Shown piece by piece: positions 25,876 through 34,465 of a stretch of DNA of 64,000 bases. The notes under the pieces were generated by a model. The model made no database searches, was not told the origin of the DNA, and was given only the letters and a program-made list of their open reading frames with translations. Source of the stretch: JABWCQ01 sp964587105. GTDB taxonomy: Bacteria; Electryoneota; RPQS01. The stretch's first letter is position 1, and the number at the start of each line of letters is the position of its first letter. The stretch is taken from the NCBI GenBank assembly GCA_964587105.1, contig CAZPKG010000012.1, positions 1 through 64,000 of the forward strand. The letters are read 5' to 3'. Position numbers and translations under genes: made by a program.

Positions 25876-28008
25876 ATGTCCTCGCAATCAAAAAACTCAT
25901 CAAATCTAACACCAATCTTCGAACCTCGTTCGATTGCCGTCATCGGTGCAAGCCGTAAGCAGGGCACAATCGGACGCGATTTGCTCGGCAAACTGCTCAA
26001 CTTTGAATTCAACGGCGTTGTCTATCCTGTCAATCCGTCGGCACACTTCGTGAATTCAATGCGAGCGTACCGCAGTGTTTTGGAGATTCCGGATACGATC
26101 GATCTTGCAGTAATTTGTGTTCCCAAGAATCTTGTACTGCAGGCAGTGGATGATTGTGGCCGCAAGGACATCAAAGCGATCATTATGATAACCGCAGGCT
26201 TCGCAGAAGCCGGCGAAGAAGGCGCGGCGCTCGAGCGTCAAGTCTTCGAAAAAGTGAAATCGTATGGGATTCGCATGATCGGACCCAATTGCATGGGTGT
26301 GATCAATACGGATCCCAATGTACGTATGGATGCAACGTTTGCCGGGCCGACTCCGGTGCCGGGGAACATTGGTTTCCTATCACAGAGCGGTGCGCTCGGT
26401 GTGGCGATTCTCGAACGAACCGCAGGAATGCAGCTTGGCCTGTCATCTTTTGTGAGTTTGGGAAATCGCACCGATGTTTCCGTGGATGACGTCATGGCTC
26501 ATTGGAAAGATGATCCACGTACCGAACTTACGCTTCTTTACATTGAGAGCTTTGGTAACGCTCAGCGTTTCATCCAAGTCGCGCGTGAGATGGTGCGCAC
26601 GAAGCCCATCATTGCGGTGAAGTCAGGTCGTACACGCGCGGGCGCAAAAGCCGCAAGTTCTCATACCGCAAGTCTCGCTGCGGCAGATGTCGCCGTTGAC
26701 GCGATCTTTGATGCAGCGGGAATCTTGCGTGTTGATACAGTCGAAATGCTCTTTGATTATGCGCAGGCCTTCGCGACTCAGCCTTTGCCGCGCGGTTCGA
26801 GAGTCGGCATCATGTCAAACGGCGGCGGTCCGGCAATTCTGGCCACAGATGCCGTTGAAAGCGCCGGCCTCAAGATGGCTGAGTACTCGCCCGATACGAC
26901 AGCAAAGTTGAAAGCGGCGCTTGCCGATCTTGCCAGCGCGCGAAATCCTGTCGATATGGTTTCGAGTGCCGGTGCGAGTCATTTCGAAACTGTAGCAGAT
27001 CTGGTAATTAATGATCCCAACACCGACGCGATAATAATACTCTTCGTGCTTCCGTTTACCTCTGATTCCAGCCAAGTCGCACAGGGGATTGCCAATGCTT
27101 ACACCAAAAACAAGCATCTCGGCAAACCCGTGTTGGTTTGTTTCATGACGCGCGACGGCGACACGTCCGGCACGCCGATCTTGCGCAAGGCGGGTTTGCC
27201 GGTTTACGTCTTTCCCGAGTCAGCAGTTCAGTCTCTTGCGGCGATGGAACATTTTCGCTCGATTCAAGAACGTAGGCAAGGGACGTATCGCAAATTCGAC
27301 GACGTCGATAAGATCGGAGTTCGCAAGATCATTGATGCAGCAAAAGCGGAATCCCGGTTACAATTGTCGTCCGTCGAAGTCACGGGGATTCTCGATGCAT
27401 ACAAATTTCCACTCTTGAAGATCGTGAATGTCGCCTCGCGCGACAAGCTTGCAAAAGTGTCCGAGAAGATCGGTTTTCCGGTTGTAATGAAAATAAACGC
27501 CGAGGGCATTGTACACAAGAGCGACGTTGGCGGCGTACGATTGAATTTGCGTTCCGCCGTTGAAGTTGAACAAGCTTGGGACGAAATGGCCGCTGCTGTC
27601 GCCAAACTGGATCAACCTCCGAAATCTTGGTCCGTTAATCTGGAAGCAATGATCACGGGTGGCCGTGAACTTGTGATGGGCATTACAGCTGATCCGGTGT
27701 TTGGACCGCTCGTAATGGTTGGCATGGGCGGCATCTATGTTGAAGTGCTGAAGGACGTCAGCTTTAGGTTGGCTCCTCTGGCGGATACAGATATTGAAAG
27801 CATGTTGACCCGTTTGCGCGGCTATCCAATTCTTAAGGGCGTCCGCGGAGAGCAGTCCATTCACTTTGAGCGTGTGACCGAACTCCTGTTCCGCCTGTCC
27901 CAGCTTGCGACGGACTTCCCGGAAATACGTGAACTCGACATCAACCCGATGCTCGCGTTTCCGGATGAACGGCGTTGTGTCGTGGTGGATGCCAGAATCA
28001 AGTTGTAG
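25876..28008 (+). CDS. ADP-forming acyl-CoA synthetase (acetate/succinate-CoA ligase type, fused alpha-beta)
   Basis: A 710-residue NDP-forming acyl-CoA synthetase with alpha and beta parts in one chain. Order: CoA-binding domain (about 13-140, AVIGASRKQGTIGRDLL), succinyl-CoA-ligase-like domains (about 150-450), and an ATP-grasp domain (about 485-705, GFPVVMKINAEGIVHKSDVGGV, described by its ends). The phosphorylated His is His263 in SSHTASLAAAD. The enzyme turns an acyl-CoA, ADP and phosphate into the acid, CoA and ATP, or the reverse. Acetyl-CoA is the usual substrate; succinyl-CoA is possible, and that would place it in the TCA route next to the 2-oxoacid oxidoreductase. It follows malic enzyme by 31 bases and ends at a hairpin. 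Confidence 0.92.
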   Translation: MSSQSKNSSNLTPIFEPRSIAVIGASRKQGTIGRDLLGKLLNFEFNGVVYPVNPSAHFVNSMRAYRSVLEIPDTIDLAVICVPKNLVLQAVDDCGRKDIKAIIMITAGFAEAGEEGAALERQVFEKVKSYGIRMIGPNCMGVINTDPNVRMDATFAGPTPVPGNIGFLSQSGALGVAILERTAGMQLGLSSFVSLGNRTDVSVDDVMAHWKDDPRTELTLLYIESFGNAQRFIQVAREMVRTKPIIAVKSGRTRAGAKAASSHTASLAAADVAVDAIFDAAGILRVDTVEMLFDYAQAFATQPLPRGSRVGIMSNGGGPAILATDAVESAGLKMAEYSPDTTAKLKAALADLASARNPVDMVSSAGASHFETVADLVINDPNTDAIIILFVLPFTSDSSQVAQGIANAYTKNKHLGKPVLVCFMTRDGDTSGTPILRKAGLPVYVFPESAVQSLAAMEHFRSIQERRQGTYRKFDDVDKIGVRKIIDAAKAESRLQLSSVEVTGILDAYKFPLLKIVNVASRDKLAKVSEKIGFPVVMKINAEGIVHKSDVGGVRLNLRSAVEVEQAWDEMAAAVAKLDQPPKSWSVNLEAMITGGRELVMGITADPVFGPLVMVGMGGIYVEVLKDVSFRLAPLADTDIESMLTRLRGYPILKGVRGEQSIHFERVTELLFRLSQLATDFPEIRELDINPMLAFPDERRCVVVDARIKL

Positions 28009-28036
28009 AATTTGTGGAGCGCAATCTACAAGCTCA

Positions 28037-28058
28037 GAACGCGCCTTCGGGCGCGTTC
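28037..28058 (+). terminator. Hairpin with UUCG loop after the acyl-CoA synthetase gene
   Basis: A 9-bp stem (GAACGCGCC / GGCGCGTTC) closed by a TTCG tetraloop, 29 bases after the stop codon. The tract after it (TCGTTTGCTCG) is a poor T run, so termination may be incomplete. Confidence 0.65.
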
Positions 28059-28368
28059 TCGTTTGCTCGTGAATCGTGTGCTCCACAAAACGTTCGTCGT
28101 GTGACTTTGTTCCATACCGTCGATGTCTTCGAGGCCTAAATAGGATATTTACAGTAATATTCTAAGCCCTTGCTCTTCGCAAGTTGCGCGTATTTTGGAG
28201 GTAAGGAACTGGCAAGGTATTGCTAAGTTGCACGTTTTGTCGAATTTGAGTCAGTTTGCGGACACATTTTTGCATTCGTATATTATCGTATGCTTAGCAT
28301 CGTTAGAAATCGCGCATGGTTGAAAATCACGGAGAAACCGTAACGGCCATGCTGGAACCGGAGGTTGC
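28059..28368 (+). other. Non-coding leader region upstream of the 2-oxoacid oxidoreductase operon
   Basis: No gene was found in this 310-base stretch. The last 55 bases before the first start codon can fold into nested hairpins: GCATGG (28314-28319) with CCATGC (28347-28352), enclosing ACGG (28329-28332) with CCGT (28338-28341). This would be in the mRNA leader. It does not match a riboswitch class that I can name. Confidence 0.4.
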
Positions 28369-28608
28369 ATGTCAGATACCCACTCGCCTCGAGTAGAAAT
28401 AGTCCCTCATCTTTGTAAATCATGCCAACGCTGCGTCGAGGTCTGCAAGCCTGCTGTGTTGGAAACCAACCATGAACGAGCCTTCAATGAACTTGGCTAC
28501 CAATGGGTAGTCTATAGCGGTGACGGTTGCACGGGTTGCGGATCGTGTTTTTATGCTTGTCCCGAACCGGGGGCTGTAATCGTGTACAAGAAAGGGACTG
28601 CGGACTGA
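28369..28608 (+). CDS. korD: 2-oxoacid:ferredoxin oxidoreductase, delta (ferredoxin-like) subunit
   Basis: A 79-residue 2[4Fe-4S] ferredoxin-like subunit. Both clusters have full ligand sets: CKSCQRCVEVCKP and CTGCGSCFYACPEP. The start follows GGAGG with normal spacing. It is the first gene of a three-gene operon (18 bases to the alpha subunit) and passes electrons from the catalytic subunits to external ferredoxin. The order delta, alpha, beta-gamma is that of Kor/Vor complexes. The symbol assumes 2-oxoglutarate as substrate. Confidence 0.9.
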   Translation: MSDTHSPRVEIVPHLCKSCQRCVEVCKPAVLETNHERAFNELGYQWVVYSGDGCTGCGSCFYACPEPGAVIVYKKGTAD

Positions 28609-28626
28609 TCCCGCACGAGATTATTT

Positions 28627-29667
28627 ATGGAACTTATCAAAGCTAACGAAGCGGTTGTTAAGGCCGCAGTGCTTGCAGGCTGTACACAGTATTACGGCTA
28701 TCCCATTACGCCTGCATCCGAAGTTGCAATGGCTGCAGCGAAGTACTTGCCGAAAGTCGGGGGGACGTTTTTGCAAGCGGAATCTGAAGTTGCCGCGATC
28801 AACATGGTCTATGGTGCCGCAGGAGCGGGGGCGCGCGTTATGACAGCGTCATCTGGCCCGGGAATATCATTGAAACAAGAAGGCATCTCTTACCTGGCCG
28901 CTGCCGAATTGCCGTGTGTTATTATTGACGTCATGCGCGCCGGTCCCGGTTTGGGTAACATCTGGCCCGAACAGGGTGACTGGAATCAGGTTGTGCACGG
29001 AGGAGGACATGGCAACTATAAGTGTCTTGTGTTCACGCCAAACTGCGCGCAAGAAATGGCCGACCTAACGGTTCAGGCATTTGAACTTTCCGACAAGTAT
29101 CGCATGCCTGCCTACATCTTGACGGACGCCTACATTGGTCAGATGATGGAACCGGTTGAATTTCCGAAAGTGCGCACGCAAGTTGAGCATCGAGACTATG
29201 CGCTTTATGCCGATCGCGCCTCAAAGGATCAAGTAGTCTCCTCAATTTTTATGAGCACTGAAGGATTGGAAGAGCACAATCGCCACCTGCAACGCAAATA
29301 TGCCGAGATTGAAGAGAAGGAAGTCCGCTTCCAAGAAATTCAAGTCGAAGACGCGGAGCTTGTTCTGATCGGTTACGGATTTATCTCGCGGCTGCTTCAA
29401 TCGGTGGTGGATGACTTACGTGCCAAAGGTCACAAGGTCGGTCTGCTTCGACCGATCACCGCCTTTCCTTTCTGCAGTAAGAGACTTAACGAGCTTGCGA
29501 TACAAGGTAAAGCGTTCCTTAACGTCGAATTGTCAAATGGTCAGATGCTTCGCGACGTTCAACTCGCGATTGGCAATGACAAACCGCTCTACTTCTACAA
29601 TCGCATGGGCGGCATGGTCCCGTCAGTGGAAGAATTGACCAATGTAACTCGCAGCTATCTGAAGTAG
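28627..29667 (+). CDS. korA: 2-oxoacid:ferredoxin oxidoreductase, alpha subunit (KorA/VorB type)
   Basis: A 346-residue subunit holding the pyrimidine-binding TPP domain I (AAVLAGCTQYYGYPITPASEV, given here as residues 14-34) and the transketolase C-terminal-like domain II (about 220-340). TASSGPGISLKQEGISY is the family's conserved segment. It has no fused gamma domain, unlike many KorA proteins, because gamma sits on the beta subunit here. The complex cleaves a 2-oxoacid with CoA to acyl-CoA, CO2 and reduced ferredoxin, and is reversible. Specificity for 2-oxoglutarate over branched-chain oxoacids is inferred from the nearby TCA-type genes; automated annotation often calls such proteins VorB. 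Confidence 0.9.
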   Translation: MELIKANEAVVKAAVLAGCTQYYGYPITPASEVAMAAAKYLPKVGGTFLQAESEVAAINMVYGAAGAGARVMTASSGPGISLKQEGISYLAAAELPCVIIDVMRAGPGLGNIWPEQGDWNQVVHGGGHGNYKCLVFTPNCAQEMADLTVQAFELSDKYRMPAYILTDAYIGQMMEPVEFPKVRTQVEHRDYALYADRASKDQVVSSIFMSTEGLEEHNRHLQRKYAEIEEKEVRFQEIQVEDAELVLIGYGFISRLLQSVVDDLRAKGHKVGLLRPITAFPFCSKRLNELAIQGKAFLNVELSNGQMLRDVQLAIGNDKPLYFYNRMGGMVPSVEELTNVTRSYLK

Positions 29668-29676
29668 GAGCAAACG

Positions 29677-31137
29677 ATGTCACAACAAATTCTTGAGAAA
29701 CCGGCTTCGTTTTACGAACACTTCGATCGCAAAGGCGGACCCAAAGATACGACTCACTATTGCCCCGGCTGCGGTCATGGCAACGTGCATAAACTGATAG
29801 CCGAGACAATCGATGACATGGGCCTCGCGGATCGCGCGGTGTTTGTTTCACCTGTTGGATGTTCAGTGTTTGCTTACTACTATTTTGACGTAGGGAATAT
29901 TCAAGCGGCGCACGGTCGCGCTCCTGCAGTCGGAACCGGCGTGAAACGCACGCGCCCGAACTCAATCGTTATCTCTTACCAAGGCGACGGTGATTTGGCC
30001 TCAATTGGAACTGCGGAGATTATTCACGCGGCCAATCGCGGCGAGCACATGACTGTGTTCTTTGTCAACAATGCAATTTACGGCATGACCGGCGGGCAAA
30101 TGGCGGCGACAAGCTTGATGGGACAGAAGACTGTGACGACTCCCTATGGCCGTTCAGCCGAAAACGAAGGGTTCCCCATTCACATGGCCGAGTTGATTGC
30201 CACACTTGAGGCACCCGTGTATGTTGCGCGCTGCCATCTTGCCGATCTCAAGGGAATTATGAACACGCGCAAGGCCGTTCGCAAAGCCGTGCAAGCGCAA
30301 GTTGAAGGCAAGGGCTTCACGTTTGTGGAAATTCTCTCGCCCTGTCCGACAGGATGGAAGATGGACACTCACGCCGCTTGCGAGTTCATTACAAAGGAGA
30401 TGCTTCCCGTCTTCCCTGAAAAGGTATTGAAAGATGAACTTGCAACGCGCGTCGGTTGGGAGCATGAATTAAAGGAATACACGGACGAACAGGTCTTCGA
30501 GTCACTCGAACTCGGAATGCTCGGCGAGCCGTTTCCCCTGGACAAGAAATTCGTTGAGAATTTCAAAACAACGGGTTTCAAGTTCGCTGGCTTCGGTGGA
30601 CAAGGCGTCCTTACCGCCGGTGCTGTATTCGCCGCGCATGCGATGCAAGAGCATCTGCAAGTCTCGTGGATTCCTTCTTACGGTCCGGAGATGCGCGGTG
30701 GAACGGCAAACTGTTCCGTTGTGATTTCAAAGGACCCGGTTGGTTCTCCACTTGTGGTCGAACCGGATGTCCTTGCCGTGATGAACGATCCTTCCTTTGA
30801 CACATTTGAGCCAACGGTGAAGCCCGGTGGCCTAATCATCGTAAACAGCACGATCATCGCCCGTAAAGCTCATCGGACTGACGTGCAAGTGCTTTACATT
30901 CCGTTGACGCAGATTGCTGACGACCTCGGACTAAAAGCCGCGGCGAACATGGTTTTGTTGGGAGCATATGTCGAGTACAGTAAGCTCTTGCCACTTGACC
31001 ATCTCAAGAAAATCGTCCCCAAGGGAATAAAACGAAAAGCTCTTGGTGAACAAAACGTTTTGGCTGTCGAGGCCGGAGCCAAGTGGGTGCGCGAAAACGC
31101 CAACGCCCTGAAACCCGTCCCGAGTCTCACAGCTTAA
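29677..31137 (+). CDS. korB: 2-oxoacid:ferredoxin oxidoreductase, fused beta and gamma subunits
   Basis: A 486-residue fusion. Residues about 20-280 form the TPP-binding beta subunit (THYCPGCGHGNVHKL at the start, GDGDLASIGTAEI for the Mg-TPP motif with a later NNAIYGMTGGQMA). Residues about 300-480 are the gamma subunit (FAGFGGQGVLTAGAVFAAHA, then YGPEMRGGTANCSVVIS). In most Kor complexes gamma is a separate gene or is fused to alpha, so beta-gamma fusion is less usual. The CPGCGHG motif is not a full Fe-S site. It ends the operon before a strong terminator. It would supply succinyl-CoA oxidation or, run in reverse with reduced ferredoxin, CO2 fixation into 2-oxoglutarate. Confidence 0.92.
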   Translation: MSQQILEKPASFYEHFDRKGGPKDTTHYCPGCGHGNVHKLIAETIDDMGLADRAVFVSPVGCSVFAYYYFDVGNIQAAHGRAPAVGTGVKRTRPNSIVISYQGDGDLASIGTAEIIHAANRGEHMTVFFVNNAIYGMTGGQMAATSLMGQKTVTTPYGRSAENEGFPIHMAELIATLEAPVYVARCHLADLKGIMNTRKAVRKAVQAQVEGKGFTFVEILSPCPTGWKMDTHAACEFITKEMLPVFPEKVLKDELATRVGWEHELKEYTDEQVFESLELGMLGEPFPLDKKFVENFKTTGFKFAGFGGQGVLTAGAVFAAHAMQEHLQVSWIPSYGPEMRGGTANCSVVISKDPVGSPLVVEPDVLAVMNDPSFDTFEPTVKPGGLIIVNSTIIARKAHRTDVQVLYIPLTQIADDLGLKAAANMVLLGAYVEYSKLLPLDHLKKIVPKGIKRKALGEQNVLAVEAGAKWVRENANALKPVPSLTA

Positions 31138-31163
31138 CTCCCCGATCAGGGAAGAGAAAGAAC

Positions 31164-31193
31164 GGCCACCCCAAATCGGGGTGGCCTCTTTTT
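31164..31193 (+). terminator. Rho-independent terminator after the 2-oxoacid oxidoreductase operon
   Basis: A 9-bp perfect stem (GGCCACCCC / GGGGTGGCC) with a five-base loop, followed by CTCTTTTT. Confidence 0.92.
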
Positions 31194-31381
31194 ATGCCGT
31201 AAACCGAGACTCCACAGGAGTTAAGGTAAACTCGTGCCTAATTCGTCAGTTCTTTTGAGAACGAAACACCCTATTTGATTTCGCAACAAAATCCACGAAT
31301 AGTGCACTTAAGAGAGGCCGTCAATTCCTCTCGAAAACTTGTGAAAATTATTAAACATTTGTTTTTATTATATAAACTAAA

Positions 31382-31458
31382 TGACTGACCAGTCAGTTTG
31401 CTATTGACTCATCGGTCAGTTTCGCTTAAATTGTGCCTATTGACCGACCAGTCAGTTT
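31382..31458. promoter_or_regulatory. Three TetR-type operator repeats upstream of the efflux operon
   Basis: Three 18-base copies lie in tandem: TGACTGACCAGTCAGTTT (31382-31399), TGACTCATCGGTCAGTTT (31405-31422) and TGACCGACCAGTCAGTTT (31441-31458). Each has a TGAC...GTCA inverted repeat; the first contains a perfect pair TGACTG/CAGTCA around two bases. They end 10 bases before the start codon of the TetR gene, the right place for a local repressor. The bases between 31194 and 31381 show nothing further. Confidence 0.8.
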
Positions 31459-31468
31459 AGAGGACACA

Positions 31469-32089
31469 ATGACAACCCACGAACTCAAAGACCAACGTCA
31501 GATCCAGATTCTTGAGGCGGCCGCCGAACTATTTGCCAGAAACGGCTTCGACCGAACATCGGTGGACGAGATCGCCAAAAGCGCAGGCCTCTCTAAGGGC
31601 GCAATCTACTGGTACTTTCCCTCAAAGGAGAAAATCCTGATCGCGTTGGCTGAACAATATGAGACTGCCAATCAAATGGCAGTTATGGCAATGGCGAGCG
31701 ATGAGCAGTTCGGCTCAAAAGCACTCTACCTTGCCCACCGCCACTTCTTCGAGGAAAAAGCCCAAGACCCATTGCCTGATCTGCTCTTTCAGCAATTCAT
31801 CAGCATGGGCCAAAAATACCCTGAGATTTCCGAAGCGCTCCAACGCAACAACGACAACTGGGCGCGTGTAATCACAGGACTCTTGGATCAATCGGTGGCG
31901 CGTGGTGATTTCAAACCGTTCAACACCGAATTGATCGCGGAAGCTATCAGCGCAATCTACCGCGGGGTATGCACCGCCCGGTACAGCGACCCGCAGCGCG
32001 CCTTGAATATAATTGAATATGCCACGCGTCTGTTCTACGACGCACTTCAACCTGAAACAACTTCATCCGTCTCCCTGGGGTCAGAATGA
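31469..32089 (+). CDS. TetR-family repressor of the RND efflux operon
   Basis: A 206-residue regulator. ATG 31469 follows GAGGA; a further in-frame codon upstream lies inside the operator and is rejected. The N-terminal HTH (residues about 10-57: AAAELFARNGFDRTSVDEIAKSAGLSKGAIYWYF, stated here by its ends) is classical TetR, and the C-terminal helices (about 80-200) form the ligand pocket. Its stop overlaps the TolC start by four bases, so it is the first gene of the efflux operon it presumably represses through the three operator repeats. The inducer is unknown. Confidence 0.93.
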   Translation: MTTHELKDQRQIQILEAAAELFARNGFDRTSVDEIAKSAGLSKGAIYWYFPSKEKILIALAEQYETANQMAVMAMASDEQFGSKALYLAHRHFFEEKAQDPLPDLLFQQFISMGQKYPEISEALQRNNDNWARVITGLLDQSVARGDFKPFNTELIAEAISAIYRGVCTARYSDPQRALNIIEYATRLFYDALQPETTSSVSLGSE

Positions 32090-33393
32090 GACACACAACA
32101 ATTCTCTTAGCAATTCTTGCGTTTGCAACTTTCGGCAACGCAATGACTCTTGAGGAAGCAATCGCGCTTGCCAAGCAGCGCTCGCTTGCTCAACAAGGTC
32201 CGCAGCTTGACAAAATCAAGACGCGGGGTCAACTTGTCGAGGCGTGGTCTAATGCACTTCCGCAAATCGAAGGACAAGTCGGCTATCAACGCGCCATCAA
32301 GAAAGGGAAGATATTCTTCCCAAATCCTGATACGGGCAATCCGATGCCGCTTGAGCTGGACCAGAATAATGCGATGACCGCAGGCGTTACGCTGAATCAA
32401 CCGCTGTTCACATTCGGCCGGGTCGCGGCAGGTCTCCGAGGAGCGAAAGCTGCTGCACGCGCAAACGAGCATGCCATCAGTCATCAGAACTTCAAGACCG
32501 AACTCGATGTTATGCAGCGTTTCTGGAGCGTTTTGATGCTGCGCGATGTCGTCATTGCGCGCGAGCTAAGTCTGCAAGTAAGTGATAGTTCATTGCGCCG
32601 TGCCGAACGGATGCGCGACTTGGGACTCTTGAGTGACTACGACGTTCTTCGCGTGCGTGTGCAAGCCCAAAACCAGCGCCCGGCGCTCGACCGCGCCCGT
32701 AGCGACCTGTCGCTCGCCGAACTTGCGCTGAAAGAATACATCGGAGTACCGATTGACACAACTCTCAGTTTTGAAGGTCAACTGGATGCCTACAGCATTC
32801 CGGTTGACACGATTGCCGGTACCATGCGTATTGCGAAACGCAACGATCTTGAAGCGCTCCGTGACATGGCGGCCGCACAAGAGAATCTCTATGTGATTTT
32901 TCGCAATGCGCGCTATCCCGTACTCGCGGGCCAAGTGAAGTACGCATGGCAATGGCAAAACGAAGAGTGGGACGTTAATCCGCGCAATAACTACTCGTCG
33001 CTCTACGCCGGAGTGTCGCTTGCGATTCCAATCTGGTCCAGCGGCGCGGTGCACGGCAAGGCCTTGCAGTATCGTGCGGATTGGCGCCGGGCCGAATGGA
33101 CGCTTGCGCAAGCTGAGCGCGGCGCGAGACTTCAGTACGAAGCTGCCCTGAAAGATCTCGAAACATCTCTCGAAAATGAAACGGCCGCAAGGCTCGCAGT
33201 CGAACTATCTGAGCAAGCCCGCAGTATTGCTCAGACAAAATTCTCGCAAGGTCAAATCACGACTTTGGAAATGGACGCCGCGCAACTCGACGAGTTGACA
33301 GCACGGGTATCGTTGGCCGATGCAACATTCCGACGTTTATCAGCCGGCGCTGAATTGCGCATGGCACTCGGACTTTCGCCAAATGCAAACTGA
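32086..33393 (+). CDS. TolC-family outer-membrane efflux protein
   Basis: A 435-residue exported protein with a signal peptide (MRHTTILLAILAFATFGNA) and two repeats of the TolC outer-membrane efflux domain, seen as long amphipathic helices (TLEEAIALAKQRSL; LAVELSEQARSIAQTKFSQG) around short beta segments. The ATGA overlap with the TetR stop shows coupling. It should be the outer-membrane channel of the tripartite pump formed with the next two genes. Substrates cannot be read from the sequence. Confidence 0.92.
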   Translation: MRHTTILLAILAFATFGNAMTLEEAIALAKQRSLAQQGPQLDKIKTRGQLVEAWSNALPQIEGQVGYQRAIKKGKIFFPNPDTGNPMPLELDQNNAMTAGVTLNQPLFTFGRVAAGLRGAKAAARANEHAISHQNFKTELDVMQRFWSVLMLRDVVIARELSLQVSDSSLRRAERMRDLGLLSDYDVLRVRVQAQNQRPALDRARSDLSLAELALKEYIGVPIDTTLSFEGQLDAYSIPVDTIAGTMRIAKRNDLEALRDMAAAQENLYVIFRNARYPVLAGQVKYAWQWQNEEWDVNPRNNYSSLYAGVSLAIPIWSSGAVHGKALQYRADWRRAEWTLAQAERGARLQYEAALKDLETSLENETAARLAVELSEQARSIAQTKFSQGQITTLEMDAAQLDELTARVSLADATFRRLSAGAELRMALGLSPNAN

Positions 33394-33408
33394 GCACTGG
33401 AGATAACT

Positions 33409-34455
33409 ATGAGTAGAACACGAATAATTACGTTGGCGGCCGCGGCGATCATCATCGCGGGGCTGACCTCTATCAAGATTCTGAACGAAGCGCAGGGGGA
33501 CGTCGCCAACAACGCGTACTCGAATGTCATCCCCGTCAGCGGCTTCATTTTGGAAACTAAACCCTTTGCGACAATCATTGAAGAGTCCGGTACGCTTCAA
33601 GGCAGGCACGAAGCAATCCTATCCGCCGAAACTGGCGGCCAAATTGAGCAGATTCTTGTTGAGATAGGTGATGTTGTCCGCAAAGGACAACCGCTGTTGA
33701 AACTTGATGATGCCATATTGGAAATCGAATCCGAACGTGCATTGATCGCTTTCGACAAAGCCAAACTTGATTTCGACCGTGTGGAAAAGCTATTCAATGA
33801 GAAGAGCATTTCACAGTCAGATTATGAAGGCGCTCGGTTAAGTCTGAAAGCCGCCGAAGTGCAATACCGTTACGCCAAAAAGATGTACGACGACGCCACG
33901 ATTCGCGCGCCCTTTAGCGGCACGATCACAGCAAAGCTCACCGAAGTCGGTCAAATGATTGACCGCGGACAGCCCGCATTTCACATTGTTGATGTTGAGC
34001 AGTTGAAAATGCAAGTTTCGGTTAGCGAAACGGATGTGCATCTGTTGTCACCGGGTGCAACGGCGATGATTTTCGTGCAAGCCTTGAACGATTCATTTCC
34101 CGCCGAAGTTACATCCGTCGGGTCACGCGCGATGCAAGGCGCCCGCACATTTCCTGTTGAACTAACTCTTGCCGCTGCAGATGGATTGAAATCCGGCATG
34201 TTCGCGCGCGCCTATATTTCGGCTGGAGTAGATTCAACAAGTTTAATCGTCCCGCGCGCTGCCACGTTGCCGGACGTAGGCCGAACCGTTGTTTTTCGCA
34301 CGAAAAATGGCAAAGCGGACAAGGTTGCAGTTCGCGTTCGAGGTATGGCAGGCGACGACGTCTCAGTAGAAGGAATCGCAGTTGGGGATACGATCATCGT
34401 CACGGGAAATCAACTTCTGTCGCAAGGCTCAGAACTCTCGTTGACGCTTCAATAG
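33409..34455 (+). CDS. RND efflux periplasmic adaptor (membrane fusion protein)
   Basis: A 348-residue HlyD/AcrA-family adaptor. It has one N-terminal membrane anchor (ITLAAAAIIIAGLTSI), a lipoyl domain (about 60-95 and 155-190; ILVEIGDVVRKGQPLLKLDD, given by its motif), a short coiled coil (about 96-150), a beta-barrel domain (about 195-270) and a membrane-proximal end. No lipobox is present. It joins the RND pump to the TolC protein and lies 15 and 10 bases from its neighbours in the same operon. Confidence 0.93.
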   Translation: MSRTRIITLAAAAIIIAGLTSIKILNEAQGDVANNAYSNVIPVSGFILETKPFATIIEESGTLQGRHEAILSAETGGQIEQILVEIGDVVRKGQPLLKLDDAILEIESERALIAFDKAKLDFDRVEKLFNEKSISQSDYEGARLSLKAAEVQYRYAKKMYDDATIRAPFSGTITAKLTEVGQMIDRGQPAFHIVDVEQLKMQVSVSETDVHLLSPGATAMIFVQALNDSFPAEVTSVGSRAMQGARTFPVELTLAAADGLKSGMFARAYISAGVDSTSLIVPRAATLPDVGRTVVFRTKNGKADKVAVRVRGMAGDDVSVEGIAVGDTIIVTGNQLLSQGSELSLTLQ

Positions 34456-34465
34456 GGGAACAACA

